44,242 nucleotides of DNA from Bacteroidales bacterium (GCA_031253655.1 JAIRVY010000064.1:1-44242); one strand, 5' to 3'; numbered from the stretch's first letter, positions 1-8,153 are shown. Made by a program: numbers and translations. Notes: a model not told the origin generated them from the sequence alone.

Positions 1-51
1 GCATAATTGAAAAGAATCTTCATCCATCTTCCCACCCGATTTTCCGATTGA

Positions 52-228
52 CCCGATATTCACGATTGTACCGAATGTAACATTGCATTTGAGTGCGAAG
101 AACACAGCAATTCCTTTCATGATTGGAATTTTGAACCTCAGCCATTTATGAAAGATGAACTATTTGAGAACATAGGGCGACTACTTGAACCTATTAATCT
201 GCTTATTAAATATGGGTTGCCTCGCTAA
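52..228 (+). other. open frame at left edge, possible gene fragment
   Basis: An open frame runs from a stop at 49-51 to a TAA at 226-228. It encodes about 58 residues with a CTEC...FECEEH cluster and ends in a hydrophobic LLEPINLLIKYGLPR-like tail. The only ATG is at 148, which leaves 26 residues. No family is recognised. It may be the tail of a longer gene broken by the stop at 49-51, or not a gene at all. It lies just before another hypothetical gene in what looks like accessory DNA. Confidence 0.2.
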
Positions 229-243
229 GACACTTTAAATTAC

Positions 244-271
244 TTAATTATTAACCTTTAATTCAAATTAT
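244..271 (+). repeat. 7-bp-period array before a start codon
   Basis: Four heptamers in tandem (TTAATTA, TTAACCT, TTAATTC, AAATTAT) end one base before the ATG at 273. The units are degenerate, so this copy alone would be weak. It is listed because the same 7-bp period recurs at many gene starts in this window. Confidence 0.4.
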
Positions 272-272
272 T

Positions 273-656
273 ATGCAATCTACAATTAAACGCTACAGAG
301 AAATTTACGTTGAGAAACCCTCACTTGATAAATGCTTCTTTGCATTCTCTAAAACTCAATTTGAGCAAGGGAAAGCAGAAGCAGGCATTGGGGAAGATGA
401 AAAGATTTACCAAGATTCCTGCGGTTTATACGGCACAAAAGAGGGATTAAATGCCGTTTACGCATTTTACGAAGCAAAGAATAAACGAATTGCCGCAAAA
501 TGCGACCCGCAAGACATTTACAACTTTGAATGGGCAAACCACGAATGTATGATAACATACGACGACGAGGAAGCCATACAAATAGTAATTGATTACTTCG
601 GAGTAGAAATGGCTAAGACAGTAGAAAGGCGTTACGCACAAAAGAAAATTGCTTAA
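273..656 (+). CDS. hypothetical protein, mobile-element type
   Basis: A 127-residue soluble protein, acidic in its C-terminal half, with no signal peptide or membrane segment. Features visible are an aromatic-rich first half (KCFFAFSKTQFEQGK), a central YAFYEAKNKRIAAKCDP segment and a DDEEAIQIVIDYFG segment near the end. I do not recognise a characterised domain. The overall look is that of small proteins carried by Bacteroidota conjugative elements and prophages, which is an impression and not a match. It starts right after a heptamer array and is followed by a long inverted repeat and a tRNA gene, which fits the end of an integrated element. Confidence 0.6.
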   Translation: MQSTIKRYREIYVEKPSLDKCFFAFSKTQFEQGKAEAGIGEDEKIYQDSCGLYGTKEGLNAVYAFYEAKNKRIAAKCDPQDIYNFEWANHECMITYDDEEAIQIVIDYFGVEMAKTVERRYAQKKIA

Positions 657-672
657 ACCTTGCAGGTTAAAT

Positions 673-765
673 GTGGTTAAGGAATTTTATAAACAATACT
701 TAATGAAAAGGATAGGGGAATTGAAAGTTTATCGAAAAGTATTATTTCTAAAATTCCTTAACCAC
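673..765. repeat. 29-bp inverted repeat with 35-nt loop
   Basis: The left arm (673-701, beginning GTGGTTAAGGAATTTTA) and the right arm (737-765) are inverted copies that match at 27 of 29 positions. The 35-nt loop holds one copy of a 15-bp direct repeat. The structure follows the hypothetical gene's stop codon by 17 bases. It lacks a U-run, so it is not a standard terminator. It could be a relic of a small transposable element or a recombination or processing structure. Confidence 0.7.
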
Positions 766-807
766 CTTTAGTTGGGCGTGGGGCATTTCATTATAGGGGA
801 ATTGAAA
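712..807. repeat. 15-bp direct repeat, 81 bp apart
   Basis: ATAGGGGAATTGAAA occurs exactly at 712-726 and 793-807. The first copy is inside the loop of the inverted repeat at 673-765 and the second is just outside it. Together they mark this stretch as structured noncoding DNA. Confidence 0.6.
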
Positions 808-834
808 TAAGGCAAACTAATTGCAAGAAAAGTA

Positions 835-902
835 TATCTTTGCCACTGAAAAAACACTGTTTATAAACACGTTAAGCACCTCTATAAAATGGGGTGCTTT
901 TT
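835..902 (+). ncRNA. candidate short RNA with promoter box and terminator
   Basis: A TATCTTTG box (835-842) fits the Bacteroidota -7 consensus TAnnTTTG. Sixty bases after it begins no gene; instead an intrinsic terminator follows, with stem AAGCACC (874-880), partner GGTGCTT (893-899) and a T-run. If used, this would make a transcript of only about 50 nt. No convincing -33 element is seen and no known RNA family is recognised. The terminator may instead serve the hypothetical gene upstream. Confidence 0.25.
874..902 (+). terminator. intrinsic terminator
   Basis: A seven-base-pair stem (AAGCACC with GGTGCTT) has a 12-nt loop and ends in a run of Ts. It could end transcription from the hypothetical gene or from the short candidate transcript starting near 849. 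Confidence 0.6.
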
Positions 903-952
903 AAGTTCATTGAAAATATGTGGGGATTTTCGGGGGGTTTTTTAGAAACAAA

Positions 953-989
953 AAACGCTAACAATTTAATTTACCATTTGTTAGCGTTT
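953..989 (-). terminator. terminator of the tRNA-fMet gene
   Basis: AAACGCTAACAA (953-964) pairs perfectly with TTGTTAGCGTTT (978-989) around a 13-nt loop. On the minus strand the hairpin is followed by a U-run from the A-rich stretch at 947-955. It lies 8 bases past the 3' end of the tRNA gene. Confidence 0.75.
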
Positions 990-996
990 CACTTAG

Positions 997-1068
997 TAGC
1001 GGGGGCAGGACTCGAACCTACGGCCTCCGGGTTATGAGCCCGACGAGCTACCACTGCTCTACCCCGCA
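997..1068 (-). tRNA. initiator tRNA-Met (CAT anticodon)
   Basis: The minus strand folds as a 72-nt tRNA with acceptor TGCGGGG/CCCCGCT, D arm GAGC..GCTC, anticodon loop CTCATAA and T arm GTAGG-TTCGAGT-CCTGC. Two initiator marks are visible: the first acceptor pair is mismatched (T1 with T72), and the anticodon stem carries three consecutive G-C pairs next to the loop. CCA is not encoded. The gene has its own promoter box and terminator. Its 3' end points to the gene-poor left segment, which is how integrated elements often sit at tRNA genes. Confidence 0.95.
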
Positions 1069-1077
1069 ATGTGTCGG

Positions 1078-1085
1078 CAAAAATA
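1078..1085 (-). promoter_or_regulatory. -7 box for tRNA-fMet
   Basis: The minus strand reads TATTTTTG, matching TAnnTTTG, 9 bases before the tRNA 5' end. Its position also argues against starting the neighbouring plus-strand gene at 1069. Confidence 0.6.
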
Positions 1086-1173
1086 TATTTTTTTCTTAAT
1101 TATGAAGGTTTTTTCGAAAAAGAAGTTGTTTCATATCCGGATTTTATGTTATTTCGCGCCCCTGTTATTTATT

Positions 1174-2184
1174 ATGGATAAAAAACTCATCACCATCAAG
1201 CAACGGTATGGCATTATTGGCTTTGAGGCTGCTTTGGATTATGCCATCCACATCGCCGTGCAGGTAGCCCCAACCGATTTGTCGGTATTAATAACCGGGG
1301 AAAGTGGGGTAGGGAAGGAGAGTTTTCCCAAGATTATTCACGATAACAGCGCCAACAAGCACGGTCAATATATAGCCGTTAACTGCGGCGCTATTCCGGA
1401 AGGAACTATTGATTCCGAATTATTTGGACACGAAAAAGGCTCCTTTACCGGTGCAGTGGAAGCCCGGAAAGGTTACTTTGAAGTGGCAGACGGCGGTACC
1501 ATCTTTCTTGATGAAGTTGCCGATTTGCCCCTCTCAACTCAGGTGCGTTTGCTGCGTGTTTTGGAAAACGGTGAGTTTATGAAGGTAGGTTCCTCAAAAC
1601 CTCAAAAAACGAAAGTACGTGTGGTGGCTGCTACAAATGTGAATATAGTGGAAAGAATTGCAAAAGGAAAATTCAGAGAAGATTTGTACTACCGCCTTAA
1701 TTCTGTTCCTATTCATATTCCGCCGCTTAGGGAACGAAAAGATGATATTTTTCTGTTGTTTACTAAATTTGCTAACGACTTTGCTTTCAAATATCAAATT
1801 CCTCCCTTGCAACTGGATGAAGATTCTAAAAAAGAACTCATTAATTACCCTTGGCCAGGAAATGTGCGGCAACTGCGAAATGTAACCGAACAGATGTCGC
1901 TCATCGAAAAAGAGAGAATAATTATACCCGATATTTTGGAAAACTACCTTTCTCCCCACACCATATCTAATCTTCCGGCTTTGTTGGTGCACGATAAAGA
2001 GATTCCTCCGCAATTCTTTGAAAGGGAACTTATCTATAAATTTCTTACTGATTTAACCAAAGAAGTGGCCGAACTTAAGATATTAGTGAACGAGTTGAAA
2101 AATACTAAATCAAGATTGCCCGAAAGTAAAACTGTGCCATTTTTAGATTTTCAACCTGTTGAAATCCTAGAAGAAAACAACTAA
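1174..2184 (+). CDS. sigma-54-interacting AAA+ transcriptional activator
   Basis: A 336-residue bacterial enhancer-binding-type ATPase that would remodel sigma-54 RNA polymerase for open-complex formation. Walker A GESGVGKE is at residues 42-49, the sigma-54 contact loop GSFTGA (a variant of GAFTGA) at 89-94 and Walker B GGTIFLDE at 107-114; WPGNVRQLRN closes the AAA+ core. There is no N-terminal receiver domain. The C-terminus is a leucine- and lysine-rich helix and I see no clear Fis-type DNA-binding motif, so it may act without binding a specific enhancer. I chose the ATG at 1174 because MDKKLIT begins the family-like sequence and the longer frame would overlap the tRNA promoter. It opens the activator-lptE-TPR-secG cluster typical of Bacteroidales. 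Confidence 0.88.
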   Translation: MDKKLITIKQRYGIIGFEAALDYAIHIAVQVAPTDLSVLITGESGVGKESFPKIIHDNSANKHGQYIAVNCGAIPEGTIDSELFGHEKGSFTGAVEARKGYFEVADGGTIFLDEVADLPLSTQVRLLRVLENGEFMKVGSSKPQKTKVRVVAATNVNIVERIAKGKFREDLYYRLNSVPIHIPPLRERKDDIFLLFTKFANDFAFKYQIPPLQLDEDSKKELINYPWPGNVRQLRNVTEQMSLIEKERIIIPDILENYLSPHTISNLPALLVHDKEIPPQFFERELIYKFLTDLTKEVAELKILVNELKNTKSRLPESKTVPFLDFQPVEILEENN

Positions 2185-2188
2185 GACT

Positions 2189-2782
2189 GTGAATACAAAT
2201 AATATTAATTCAAAGAGTAGAAGAGAAGAAAGGAGAAAGGAGAAGGGAGAAAGGAGAAAGGAGATTTTTGTTGGCTTTGTGGTACTCTTTAGTATTACTG
2301 TGTTACTTGTAGGGTGTAGGGTACGTTTTTCGTTAACGGGCGGGTCGGTGCACCCCAGTGCTAAAACAGTTTATGTGGCAACGTTTCCCAATAACGCTTC
2401 GCTTGTAAATCCTAACCTGAGCCAGGATTTTACTGCTGCCCTGAAAGAGAGAATCCAAACTCAAACCCCACTAACTATCATTGATTTAAAAAACGCTGAC
2501 TATGTTTTTGAAGGTGCCATATCTATTTTCTCCGTTACTCCCATTGCGCTTCAAGGCTCTTCGCAGGGCAATGATATGGCGGCAATGAACAGGCTAACAA
2601 TTTCTGTTCGTGTTACTTTCAAGAGTCTGTTTGAAGAGAATTTGAACTTTGATCAAACTTTTTCACGCTACGCGGATTATTCGAGCGTTCTTAACTTCGC
2701 AACTATTGAATCCGGGTTGGTGCAAGAGATTGTTAGTGCACTGACCGAAGACATTTTTAACAGAGCTTTCGTAAATTGGTAG
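2189..2782 (+). CDS. lptE: LptE-like outer-membrane lipoprotein
   Basis: A 197-residue lipoprotein, likely the LptE plug that helps LptD insert lipopolysaccharide into the outer membrane. A hydrophobic stretch (residues 26-42) ends in the lipobox LLVGC with Cys43. The mature start RFSLTGGSVHPSAKTVYVATFPN is the recognisable LptE region of Bacteroidota. The start codon is GTG, 4 bases after the upstream stop. The n-region is oddly long and charged (RREERRKEKGERRKE) because it is encoded by five tandem 7-bp repeats. The family call rests on the mature N-terminus and on the neighbourhood. Confidence 0.82.
   Translation: MNTNNINSKSRREERRKEKGERRKEIFVGFVVLFSITVLLVGCRVRFSLTGGSVHPSAKTVYVATFPNNASLVNPNLSQDFTAALKERIQTQTPLTIIDLKNADYVFEGAISIFSVTPIALQGSSQGNDMAAMNRLTISVRVTFKSLFEENLNFDQTFSRYADYSSVLNFATIESGLVQEIVSALTEDIFNRAFVNW
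2231..2265 (+). repeat. five AGGAGAA heptamers inside lptE
   Basis: Units at 2231, 2238, 2245, 2252 and 2259 are AGGAGAA, AGGAGAA, GGGAGAA, AGGAGAA and AGGAGAT. They encode the charged n-region of the LptE signal peptide. Gain or loss of one unit would shift the frame, so copy number could switch the gene. The reverse complement of this unit (TTTCTCC family) recurs in the dedA signal region. Confidence 0.85.
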
Positions 2783-2785
2783 TAT

Positions 2786-3325
2786 ATGAAGCCTTTTGAT
2801 GTAAATCTTTTTTTTGAAAACTTCCCCGTTGCTCCCGAAAAGCAATTGAGTTTGATGGAGGAGTATCATCAAAAATACCCATCTTCACATTTTGTTACTT
2901 TTTTTTACTTAAAAATGTTGCAGGAAAAAAGTCCAAAAAAATTTGAATTGTTAAAATCAAAACTTCTTCTTTCAATATTCAATCGAAAAGAGTTTCATCA
3001 AGCAAAATTAGATTTTTCTTCACATCAAGAACACATTCCTGCTGAATCCGATGAGATAACAAAATTAGCGGAACAATTTCAGCAAATTATTCCGAAAATA
3101 AAGTATGATCCGGATAAACATAATGCCGAAATTGATATGGCAGAACTTGGAGAAGTTGAAGATATTGAGTTTATAAGTGAAACATTAGCAATGGTTTATG
3201 TTGAACAGGGATATACCGGAAAAGCCATCCAAATGCTAAAAAAATTAATGGTGCAAAATCCCGAAAAAAATACTTATTTTGCAGCCCTTATTGAAAAAGT
3301 AAAAATTTCTGTAAATCTTAATTAA
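2786..3325 (+). CDS. TPR-like protein upstream of secG
   Basis: A 179-residue soluble, mostly helical protein. Its last 40 residues (ETLAMVYVEQGYTGKAIQMLKKLMVQNP, with the pattern of one tetratricopeptide unit) suggest a protein-protein contact role. The first 100 residues show amphipathic helices but no named domain. It starts 3 bases after lptE and is followed by secG, a conserved arrangement in Bacteroidales, so it may help envelope protein or LPS traffic. That role is inferred from position only. Confidence 0.7.
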   Translation: MKPFDVNLFFENFPVAPEKQLSLMEEYHQKYPSSHFVTFFYLKMLQEKSPKKFELLKSKLLLSIFNRKEFHQAKLDFSSHQEHIPAESDEITKLAEQFQQIIPKIKYDPDKHNAEIDMAELGEVEDIEFISETLAMVYVEQGYTGKAIQMLKKLMVQNPEKNTYFAALIEKVKISVNLN

Positions 3326-3361
3326 AACGCAGAAGATAGTAATCATTAAAAGTAATATAAT

Positions 3362-3652
3362 ATGTTGACTCTAATAATCATTCTGATTCTCCTAGCTTGT
3401 GTAGTTTTGGGTTTTTTTGTATTGATTCAAAACTCAAAAGGGGGCGGTCTGGCTTCCAATTTTGCAGGTTCAAACCAAATAATGGGAGTTCGTAAAACAG
3501 CTGACTTTTTGGAAAAAGCAACCTGGATTTTAGCCGGCTCAATTATGGTACTGTGTTTGTTTGTAGCTTTTTTAACCAAAAATGAGTTCCAACGCGATAT
3601 GCCGGCAAGAACGGGAACAGAAAAACCTATGACCGCTGACGACGATTTTTAA
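3362..3652 (+). CDS. secG: preprotein translocase subunit SecG
   Basis: A 96-residue protein with two membrane helices (about residues 2-22 and 57-77) separated by the SecG loop VLIQNSKGGGLASNFAG. It is the small, non-essential partner of SecYE that speeds SecA-driven export. Length and topology are normal. It is the last gene of the activator-lptE-TPR cluster and is followed 5 bases later by the cysteine desulfurase gene. Confidence 0.93.
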   Translation: MLTLIIILILLACVVLGFFVLIQNSKGGGLASNFAGSNQIMGVRKTADFLEKATWILAGSIMVLCLFVAFLTKNEFQRDMPARTGTEKPMTADDDF

Positions 3653-3657
3653 TATTA

Positions 3658-4860
3658 ATGAACCGCGACGATTTTCTGATTCTGAATCGAACGATACATA
3701 ATCATCGCTTGATATATTTTGATAACGCTGCCACAACGCAAAAACCGAAACAGGTAACAGAGGCGTTGACCTTTTATTATAACCACCACAACAGTAACAT
3801 TCATCGCGGCGTGCACTCGATTAGTCAAGAGGCTACCGAGCTGTTTGAAGAGAGTCGCGAGACAGTTAGAAAATTTATCAACGCACCATCTCGGCAGGAA
3901 ATAATATTTACACGAGGAACTACCGAGGCTATCAATTTGGTGGCTGCTTCTTTCGGAAAAAAGTTTATTAATGAAGGAGATGAGGTATTAATCACAGAGT
4001 TGGAGCACCACTCCAATATTGTTCCTTGGCAGTTGATTTGTGAAACCCAAAAAGCACATTTGAAAGTATTGCCTTTTGATGAAAAAGGAGTACTTTGTAT
4101 GGATTTGTTGGATGATTTTCTAACAGAAAAAACAAAAATAGTTGCCGTTACACACACTTCAAACACATTGGGAACGATTAATGATATTAAGACGATTATT
4201 CACAAGGCGCATAAAAAAAATATTCCTGTCTTAATTGACGGGGCGCAAGCGATGTCGCATGAAAAAATAGATGTTTGTGAATTAGATTGCGATTTCTTTG
4301 CTTTTTCCGGGCACAAAATGTATGCGCCGATGGGAGTAGGTGTGCTATTTGGTAAAGAGAACTGGCTCAATGCGATGCCGCCTTATCAAGGGGGAGGCGA
4401 AATGGTAAATCAGGTTTCTTTTGAAAAAACCACCTACAATGAACTCCCCTTCAAATTTGAAGCTGGCACCCCCGGCGTTGGCGATGTTGCAGGTTTAAAA
4501 ACGGCGATAGAGTATTTAGAATCTGTTGGAATAGAGAAAATTACCCGTTACCAGCAGGAACTGTTGCAATATGCTTTTACACAACTCTCTCAAATTGATG
4601 AAATAGAGTTTTACGGTACTGCTTCGCACAAAGCCGCGATTATCTCTTTCAATCTCAAGAACATTCATCCTTTCGATGTGGGGACCATTTTAGATGGGTT
4701 TGGTATTGCGGTGCGTACAGGGCACCACTGTACGCAACCCATTATGACGAAATTCGGCATCCAGGGAACCGTACGAGCTTCCTTTGCGCTTTACAACACT
4801 TTTGAAGAGATTGATGTTTTTGTGAAGGCATTAAAGAAGACGCAAGAGATGTTGAGATAA
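3658..4860 (+). CDS. sufS: SufS-type cysteine desulfurase
   Basis: A 400-residue class V aminotransferase-fold enzyme that takes sulfur from L-cysteine for iron-sulfur cluster assembly. The PLP-binding lysine lies in FAFSGHKMYAPMG (K220) and the catalytic cysteine in RTGHHCTQP (C358). The short loop around C358 and the NIHRGVHSIS segment mark the SufS (group II) type and not IscS. Other suf genes are absent here; the gene trails secG by 5 bases, so it is probably read with that cluster. Length is typical. Confidence 0.93.
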   Translation: MNRDDFLILNRTIHNHRLIYFDNAATTQKPKQVTEALTFYYNHHNSNIHRGVHSISQEATELFEESRETVRKFINAPSRQEIIFTRGTTEAINLVAASFGKKFINEGDEVLITELEHHSNIVPWQLICETQKAHLKVLPFDEKGVLCMDLLDDFLTEKTKIVAVTHTSNTLGTINDIKTIIHKAHKKNIPVLIDGAQAMSHEKIDVCELDCDFFAFSGHKMYAPMGVGVLFGKENWLNAMPPYQGGGEMVNQVSFEKTTYNELPFKFEAGTPGVGDVAGLKTAIEYLESVGIEKITRYQQELLQYAFTQLSQIDEIEFYGTASHKAAIISFNLKNIHPFDVGTILDGFGIAVRTGHHCTQPIMTKFGIQGTVRASFALYNTFEEIDVFVKALKKTQEMLR

Positions 4861-4905
4861 GTGTAGTTTTTCATTGTAATGTGTGAAAGAATAGAAAGAA
4901 AATTA

Positions 4906-4937
4906 TATTTTTGCCTCCTCATTTCTAACCCCCCCCC
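4906..4937 (+). promoter_or_regulatory. mutB promoter box and C9 leader tract
   Basis: TATTTTTG at 4906-4913 fits the -7 consensus TAnnTTTG. Between it and the mutB ATG lies a run of nine Cs (4929-4937), striking in AT-rich DNA. Homopolymer length change there would alter the leader without touching the reading frame. Confidence 0.6.
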
Positions 4938-4947
4938 TAATTAATTT

Positions 4948-7101
4948 ATGCGTAAGGATTTTAGTACTGTTTACCCGAAAAATCTAAAAAATAATAAACA
5001 AACATTATCTTGTACTGACGCGGCATGCCACGTCTGTAAGGAACCGGAATGGCTTACCGCTGAACAGATTCCCGTAAAACCAGTGTACACCAAAGAGGAC
5101 TTGTCCGATATGGAACATTTGAACTACGCCGCGGGAATTCCTCCTTTCCTTAGAGGACCCTACGCAACGATGTTTGTGCAAAAACCCTGGACCATTCGGC
5201 AGTATGCCGGATTTTCTACCGCCGAAGAATCTAATGCGTTCTACCGCAGAAATTTAGCAGCAGGTCAAAAAGGACTTTCTATTGCCTTCGACTTAGCCAC
5301 ACACAGGGGGTACGATTCCGATCACGAGCGCGTTGTAGGCGACGTGGGAAAAGCAGGTGTTGCAGTGGATTCTATTTTGGATATGAAGATTTTGTTCGAC
5401 CAGATTCCGTTAGACCAAATGAGCGTTTCAATGACAATGAACGGTGCCGTACTACCCATTTTGGCATTTTATATTATTGCTGCGGAAGAACAGGGCGTGT
5501 CTATGGACAAACTGACCGGCACTATTCAAAACGATATTCTTAAAGAGTTTATGGTACGAAACACATATATCTATCCACCTCTTCCTTCGATGAAAATTAT
5601 TGCTGATATTTTTGAATTTACGGCTAAAAACATGCCGAAATTCAACTCTATCTCAATTTCAGGATATCACATGCAAGAAGCCGGTGCCACCTGTGATATT
5701 GAATTGGCCTACACCTTGGCGGATGGTTTAGAGTATCTGCGCGCCGGAGTGAATGCTGGTATGAATATTGATGACTTTGCCCCACGATTGTCGTTTTTCT
5801 GGGCTATTGGCATGAATCACTTTATGGAGATTGCCAAGATGCGTGCCGCAAGAATGTTGTGGGCTAAAATTGTGAAACAGTTCAATCCCCAAAACCCCAA
5901 ATCGCTGGCATTGAGAACACACAGCCAAACATCTGGCTGGTCACTAACCGAGCAAGACCCTTTTAACAATGTTGCCCGCACCTGTATTGAGGCGATGGGT
6001 GCAGCGTTGGGGCATACCCAATCGTTACATACAAATGCACTGGATGAAGCGATTGCATTACCCACTGATTTTTCGGCACGTATTGCCAGAAATACCCAAA
6101 TCTACATTCAGGAAGAGACACAGATTTGCCGCGAAGTTGACCCCTGGGCAGGCTCCTACTATGTGGAAGCATTAACCCAACAAATTGCAGAACGTGCGTG
6201 GAAACATATTGAAGAGATTGAATCGCTGGGCGGAATGGCAAAAGCCATCGAAACAGGCATCCCCAAAATGCGCATCGAAGAGGCAGCCGCAAGAAAACAG
6301 GCTCGTATAGATTCCGAACAGGAAAATATTGTGGGAGTGAATAAATACAGATTGGAAAAAGAAGACCCCATAGAAACGCTAGAAGTTGATAATACGGCAG
6401 TAAGAGAGGCCCAGTTGAAACGCCTTGCCGAATTAAACGCCAATAGGAATGAAGCCGAGGTAAAGGCTGCTTTGGAAGTACTTACAAAAAGCGCAGAAAC
6501 AGGAACGGGAAATCTGTTAGAGTTGGCAGTAGATGCTGCGAGAAAACGCGCTTCGTTAGGCGAAATTTCAACTGCATTAGAAAAAATATTTGGTCGTTAT
6601 AAAGCAAAAATAAATTTAATTACAGGAGTGTATAGTTCAGAACAACAAGAAAATACAAGTTTTAAGAAAGCTTGTTTGATGGCAGATGAGTTTGCCAAAA
6701 AAGAGGGACGGCGTCCGCGTATTATGGTTGCCAAAATGGGACAGGATGGACACGACCGTGGGGCGAAAGTAGTTTCAACCGGCTACGCAGATATTGGCTT
6801 TGATGTGGATGTGGGTCCGCTATTTCAAACACCGGCAGAAGCCGCCAAACAAGCCGTGGAAAACGACGTGCACGTGCTGGGCGTTTCCTCCCTCGCAGCA
6901 GGTCACAAAACATTAGTTCCCCAAGTAATTGACGAACTAAAGAAATTGGAACGTGAAGATATTTTAGTGATTGTGGGTGGGGTTATTCCTCCGCAAGATT
7001 ATGATTACCTGTACAAAGCAGGAGCTGCCGCTATCTTCGGCCCCGGCTCCGTAATATCTGACTGTGCCATCAAAATTTTGGAAATACTAATCAAATATTA
7101 A
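4948..7101 (+). CDS. mutB: methylmalonyl-CoA mutase large subunit
   Basis: A 717-residue adenosylcobalamin enzyme that interconverts succinyl-CoA and methylmalonyl-CoA, the step leading to propionate in many Bacteroidales. The N-terminal TIM-barrel domain contains the substrate-side segment [20 protein letters not shown]. The C-terminal cobalamin domain has the axial-ligand motif [10 protein letters not shown] (DxHxxG, near residue 600). Residues 22-31 ([10 protein letters not shown]) lie in the variable N-terminal linker and come from a palindromic element. The small subunit, usually encoded just upstream, is not in this window; sufS is there instead. Confidence 0.96.
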   Translation: MRKDFSTVYPKNLKNNKQTLSCTDAACHVCKEPEWLTAEQIPVKPVYTKEDLSDMEHLNYAAGIPPFLRGPYATMFVQKPWTIRQYAGFSTAEESNAFYRRNLAAGQKGLSIAFDLATHRGYDSDHERVVGDVGKAGVAVDSILDMKILFDQIPLDQMSVSMTMNGAVLPILAFYIIAAEEQGVSMDKLTGTIQNDILKEFMVRNTYIYPPLPSMKIIADIFEFTAKNMPKFNSISISGYHMQEAGATCDIELAYTLADGLEYLRAGVNAGMNIDDFAPRLSFFWAIGMNHFMEIAKMRAARMLWAKIVKQFNPQNPKSLALRTHSQTSGWSLTEQDPFNNVARTCIEAMGAALGHTQSLHTNALDEAIALPTDFSARIARNTQIYIQEETQICREVDPWAGSYYVEALTQQIAERAWKHIEEIESLGGMAKAIETGIPKMRIEEAAARKQARIDSEQENIVGVNKYRLEKEDPIETLEVDNTAVREAQLKRLAELNANRNEAEVKAALEVLTKSAETGTGNLLELAVDAARKRASLGEISTALEKIFGRYKAKINLITGVYSSEQQENTSFKKACLMADEFAKKEGRRPRIMVAKMGQDGHDRGAKVVSTGYADIGFDVDVGPLFQTPAEAAKQAVENDVHVLGVSSLAAGHKTLVPQVIDELKKLEREDILVIVGGVIPPQDYDYLYKAGAAAIFGPGSVISDCAIKILEILIKY
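5012..5039. repeat. palindromic element in mutB (in frame)
   Basis: A palindrome centred on GGCATGCC has arms GTACTGACGCGGCA and TGCCACGTCTGTAA that match at 11 of 14 positions. It is translated as TDAACHVCK. It belongs to the same family as copies in ribD, aroC and glgA/P and sits in a variable linker, where an insertion can be tolerated. Confidence 0.75.
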
Positions 7102-7121
7102 ATATCAAGTATTTTTTTTAC

Positions 7122-7149
7122 CTCTTAACTTTTAACATTTAACCCTTAA
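7122..7149 (+). repeat. CNNTTAA heptamer array before ridA
   Basis: Four units (CTCTTAA, CTTTTAA, CATTTAA, CCCTTAA) are exactly in 7-bp register and end 11 bases before the ridA ATG. The fixed TTAA core and the varying middle bases suggest old duplication followed by drift. Confidence 0.65.
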
Positions 7150-7160
7150 GTAATTATTGT

Positions 7161-7535
7161 ATGAAAAAAATAATCCACACTGACCAGGCTCCGAAAGCAA
7201 TTGGTCCGTACAGTCAAGCAATTGAAGCAAATGGTATGTTATTTATTTCCGGACAGATTCCGATAATTCCTGAAACTGGGCAGATTCCTGAAGGAATTGA
7301 AGCGCAAACAGAACAGGTTATGAAAAACATCGGTGCCATATTGAAAGAAGCCGGCTATGGTTTTGAAAATGTGATAAAATCCACCTGTCTGTTGAATGAT
7401 ATGGAAAATTTTAAGGCAATGAATGAAATTTACGGAAAATACTACGCGGTGAATCCGCCGGCTCGCGCAGCTTTTGCGGCTAAAACACTGCCACTTAATG
7501 TGCTGATTGAAATTGAAACCATTGCGGTATTGTAG
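7161..7535 (+). CDS. ridA: RidA family enamine/imine deaminase
   Basis: A 124-residue RidA/YjgF/UK114 protein, which hydrolyses reactive 2-aminoacrylate and other enamine intermediates made by PLP enzymes. Diagnostic segments are APKAIGPYSQAIEANGMLFISGQIP at the start and NPPARAAFAAKTLPLNVLIEIE at the end, including the conserved arginine of the active site. Length is normal for the family. The TAG stop lies within the palindromic element that separates it from the convergent TetR gene. Confidence 0.95.
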   Translation: MKKIIHTDQAPKAIGPYSQAIEANGMLFISGQIPIIPETGQIPEGIEAQTEQVMKNIGAILKEAGYGFENVIKSTCLLNDMENFKAMNEIYGKYYAVNPPARAAFAAKTLPLNVLIEIETIAVL

Positions 7536-7577
7536 AGAAATGACACGCCGGGAGACGTGCACACCGCGTCTCTACGG
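7532..7577. repeat. palindromic element at ridA/tetR junction
   Basis: GTAGAGA (7532-7538) pairs with TCTCTAC (7570-7576), and an inner GCGTCTC half matches the intragenic elements. The ridA stop codon (7533-7535) lies in its left arm and the tetR stop lies in its right arm. As a hairpin between convergent genes it could also act as a two-way terminator. The middle is rearranged compared with the other copies. Confidence 0.55.
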
Positions 7578-8141
7578 TTTGAATATCTGTTCAATATCAA
7601 TATCTTTAAACATTTTTTTCCCTTTTTCGGTAAGAATTGGGGTTAACAAAAAGTGAATATATTCGGTTTTTATTACTGAATCGCTTAACAAAACAAACAT
7701 TGTATTGAATAGAAAAAAGTATGCAAACAATTTTAGTTCTGCTTCAAATTGAAATAGATTTTCAGCCTCTCCAGAGTTAAAAATTTCCTCCAATTTATCA
7801 ATATGTGGGTAGTTTGATTCTTTTTTATTGAGAAATAATTCTTTTGTTTTTTGAAAAAAATGGGGTTCAAAGTTTTTGCAATATTGTAATTCAAACAGAA
7901 ACATCATTAATTTTTCTACTGAATTATTAGTAAATTCAACACGTTGATCAATACGGTCATTTGATTTTTTTTGCCAGTAATTTACAATACAAAATTCTAA
8001 ATTTTCTTTCGATATGTATCTGTTAAACAATGTTTTTTTTGTAATATGAACGGCATCAGCTACTTTTTGCAGCGAGTGGTCGAATCCTCGAGCTAAGTAA
8101 AATCTGAAGACAGGTTCAATTTTAGAATTCAGGTAGTTCAT
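7572..8141 (-). CDS. TetR family transcriptional regulator
   Basis: A 189-residue regulator. The N-terminal helix-turn-helix reads FYLARGFDHSLQKVADAVHITKKTLFNRYISKENL, the TetR pattern in which the tyrosine of the recognition helix is followed by a KE segment. The C-terminal ligand domain is helical and unassigned. The ATG at 8141 was chosen over 8180 because the putative -7 box (minus strand TAATTTTG, 8157-8164) would fall inside the longer frame. It is divergent from the DUF4340 gene and shares a 45-bp control region with it, so it probably represses itself and perhaps that gene. Confidence 0.85.
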   Translation of the reverse strand: MNYLNSKIEPVFRFYLARGFDHSLQKVADAVHITKKTLFNRYISKENLEFCIVNYWQKKSNDRIDQRVEFTNNSVEKLMMFLFELQYCKNFEPHFFQKTKELFLNKKESNYPHIDKLEEIFNSGEAENLFQFEAELKLFAYFFLFNTMFVLLSDSVIKTEYIHFLLTPILTEKGKKMFKDIDIEQIFKP

Positions 8142-8153
8142 ACTATAATTTTT

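Noticed and set aside
1069..1173. Longer N-terminus for the sigma-54 activator from an ATG at 1069
   Set aside because: It begins at the edge of the tRNA gene and spans the tRNA promoter box; the family-like sequence starts with MDKK at 1174.
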